Shown here: in pieces, positions 62,842-64,000 of the stretch | Position numbering within the stretch: the first letter of the stretch is position 1 | How the letters are laid out: each line of letters begins with the position of its first letter | Assembly: GCF_003050925.1 (NCBI RefSeq) | Contig: NZ_QAOV01000011.1 | Span: forward strand, 21,250 to 85,249 | Length of the DNA: 64,000 nt | DNA from: Pseudomonas sp. GV085 | GTDB lineage: Bacteria > Pseudomonadota > Gammaproteobacteria > Pseudomonadales > Pseudomonadaceae | Reading direction: 5' to 3' | Notes under the pieces: generated by a model | Told to the model about the DNA's origin: nothing | Databases searched by the model: none | What the model saw: only the letters and a program-made list of their open reading frames with translations | Position numbers and translations under genes: made by a program

Positions 62842-64000
62842 ATGGCTATGCTCATCGGTATCGTCAGTAAGGTCATCGGTCAGGTGTTCGCGGTTGCGAG
62901 CGATGGCACCCGGCGTGCTTTGGTCGAAGGGGACCGGTTGTTCGCCGGCGACCAACTGAGCACCGGCGTCGAGGGCGCGGTGGCGGTGCATCTGCAAAAT
63001 GGCCAGGAACTGACCCTCGGGCGCGGCAGCAGCATGCAGATGACCTCGCAGCTGCTCGCCAATCAGATTCCCCATGTGGACTCGTCCGAGGCGGTGACGC
63101 CGAGCGAAGCGCAACTGACGGATGTCGCACAGCTGCAAAAAGCCATTGCGGTCGGCGACGACCCGACCCAGACCGCTGAAGCCACCGCTGCCGGGCCTGC
63201 CACGACTACCGGTGTACCGGGTGGCATCCCGGGCAGTGGCCATAGTTTCGTCCTGCTCGAAGAAGTGGGCGGGCGAGTCGATCCGATCATCGGCTTCCCC
63301 ACTGCCGGTTTCAATGGCATTCCCGAACTTCCCGAAGAGCGCCTGAACGCTAATCCGGACAACAACGTTGTAGCGGACGATGCTCCTGTGGTGCCGCCGG
63401 TGGTTCCGCAAGTGCCGAACAATCCGGTCACCTTCGACGGCCTGTCGGAGCAGAACGGTGAGCGGACCGTTAATGAAGCCAACCTGGCCGACGGTTCGGC
63501 GAGGAACGAAGGCTCGCTGACGCGAAGCGGCACCTTCACCATCAATGCGCCAGACGGGCTGAGCAGCCTCAGCATCGGCGGGATCAACTTGATCAGCGGC
63601 GGCGTGGCGGCCGGCTTCCCGCAGTCGATCACCTCCCCGCTGGGCGGCACACTGACCGTCACCAGTTACAACCCGGCCACGGGCGTGGTCAGTTACAGCT
63701 ACACCCTCAACCGTGCCGAAACCCACGCAAGCGGTGAGGGCGCCAATAGCCTTGCCGAACACGTCACCGTGGTGGCCAGCGACAGCAATGGCGACAGCAT
63801 TACCGGTACGCTGGATATCAGCATCATCGACGACGTGCCCAAAGCAGTCGATGACAACAATGGCACCGCCTCGGAAACCCTGCTGACCCTCAACGGCAAC
63901 GTACTGAGCAACGACGTGCAAGGCGCCGACCGCGTGACGCTCGGGGAAAACGCCGGCCCGATCACCCCCGGGACCTTCACCGGCACCTACGGCACCCTGG
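62842..64000 (+). CDS. Giant RTX-type adhesin with retention module, N-terminal part (MapA/LapA-like)
   Basis: The gene runs off the window; 386 codons are visible. From ATG 62842 (GGAGGAAG 5 bases upstream; ATG 62848 is an alternative) the first 130 residues are the retention module: a small folded domain, then AQLQKAIAVGDDPTQTAEA leading into T115-A116-A117-G118, the motif cut by LapG-type periplasmic proteases between the two alanines. Repeats of the T1SS-143/VCBS kind start near residue 195. The module should plug the TolC channel and hold the adhesin on the surface until cleavage. Absence of lapD and lapG nearby favours the MapA type. Confidence 0.88.
   Translation, partial: MAMLIGIVSKVIGQVFAVASDGTRRALVEGDRLFAGDQLSTGVEGAVAVHLQNGQELTLGRGSSMQMTSQLLANQIPHVDSSEAVTPSEAQLTDVAQLQKAIAVGDDPTQTAEATAAGPATTTGVPGGIPGSGHSFVLLEEVGGRVDPIIGFPTAGFNGIPELPEERLNANPDNNVVADDAPVVPPVVPQVPNNPVTFDGLSEQNGERTVNEANLADGSARNEGSLTRSGTFTINAPDGLSSLSIGGINLISGGVAAGFPQSITSPLGGTLTVTSYNPATGVVSYSYTLNRAETHASGEGANSLAEHVTVVASDSNGDSITGTLDISIIDDVPKAVDDNNGTASETLLTLNGNVLSNDVQGADRVTLGENAGPITPGTFTGTYGTL

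Noticed and set aside
62731..63921. A 396-codon minus-strand frame opposite the adhesin start
   Set aside because: The plus strand carries the retention module with its ribosome site and TAAG motif, so the antisense frame is a by-product of composition.

Overview
This is a protein-dense, GC-rich chromosomal segment of a fluorescent-group Pseudomonas. Three things point there: the gene families, the four families of inverted REP-like repeats scattered between genes, and a guanidinobutyrate block in the order known from P. aeruginosa PA1414-PA1422. I see no rRNA or tRNA gene, CRISPR array, insertion sequence or prophage. The window opens inside a class II glutamine amidotransferase gene and ends inside a giant adhesin gene.

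Layout. About 1-0.9 kb: amidotransferase end and a DUF2937 protein. 0.95-6.3 kb: a compact minus-strand siderophore operon (one NIS synthetase, one MFS exporter, one IutA-like TonB receptor) behind a probable Fur box. 6.3-11.1 kb: a LysR regulator divergent from an MFS gene and the overlapping pxpABC 5-oxoprolinase genes. 11.2-13.3 kb: a MoxR ATPase / von Willebrand A pair. 13.4-14.2 kb: a small DUF4160 / DUF2442-HTH pair behind a perfect palindrome. 14.4-25 kb: cysK, an LpxO-like hydroxylase, two EamA exporters (one with an unusual leader), aceK and hrpA. 25-35 kb: FabH2-type KAS III, a porin, a FemAB/GNAT-like protein, aqpZ, an ABC exporter, a periplasmic cyclophilin, a hydrolase and a LysR. 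35-49 kb: azoR, a third EamA exporter, a LysR / YcaC-like pair, an MscS channel, an SrmB-like helicase, DUF899, a DUF6279 lipoprotein, a TorF porin, a small SutA-like protein, a CvfB-like S1 protein, a fourth EamA exporter and a YbfB-type MFS with its LysR.

49-57 kb: the gbu block (PA1414-like small protein, a carrier-protein-like protein without the phosphopantetheine serine, a metallo-hydrolase, SSS and NCS1 permeases, an NTF2-like protein, guanidinobutyrase gbuA, and gbuR divergent), then the tRNA-modifying DTW protein. 57-64 kb: a complete type I secretion system (TolC, ABC and HlyD proteins) divergent from a retention-module adhesin with the TAAG motif cut by LapG-type proteases. lapD and lapG are not next to it, so it resembles the MapA system more than the LapA locus.

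Functional links. The siderophore genes form one make-export-import unit under iron control. The pxp genes and their MFS probably import and open 5-oxoproline to glutamate. The gbu genes take up and hydrolyse guanidino compounds. The last four genes build and secrete a surface-held biofilm adhesin. The most promising less-described items are the DUF4160/DUF2442-HTH pair with its operator-like palindrome, the EamA leader (start-proximal hairpin, small ORF, second hairpin), the SutA-like 62-residue protein, the serine-less carrier protein and the single-synthetase siderophore locus.
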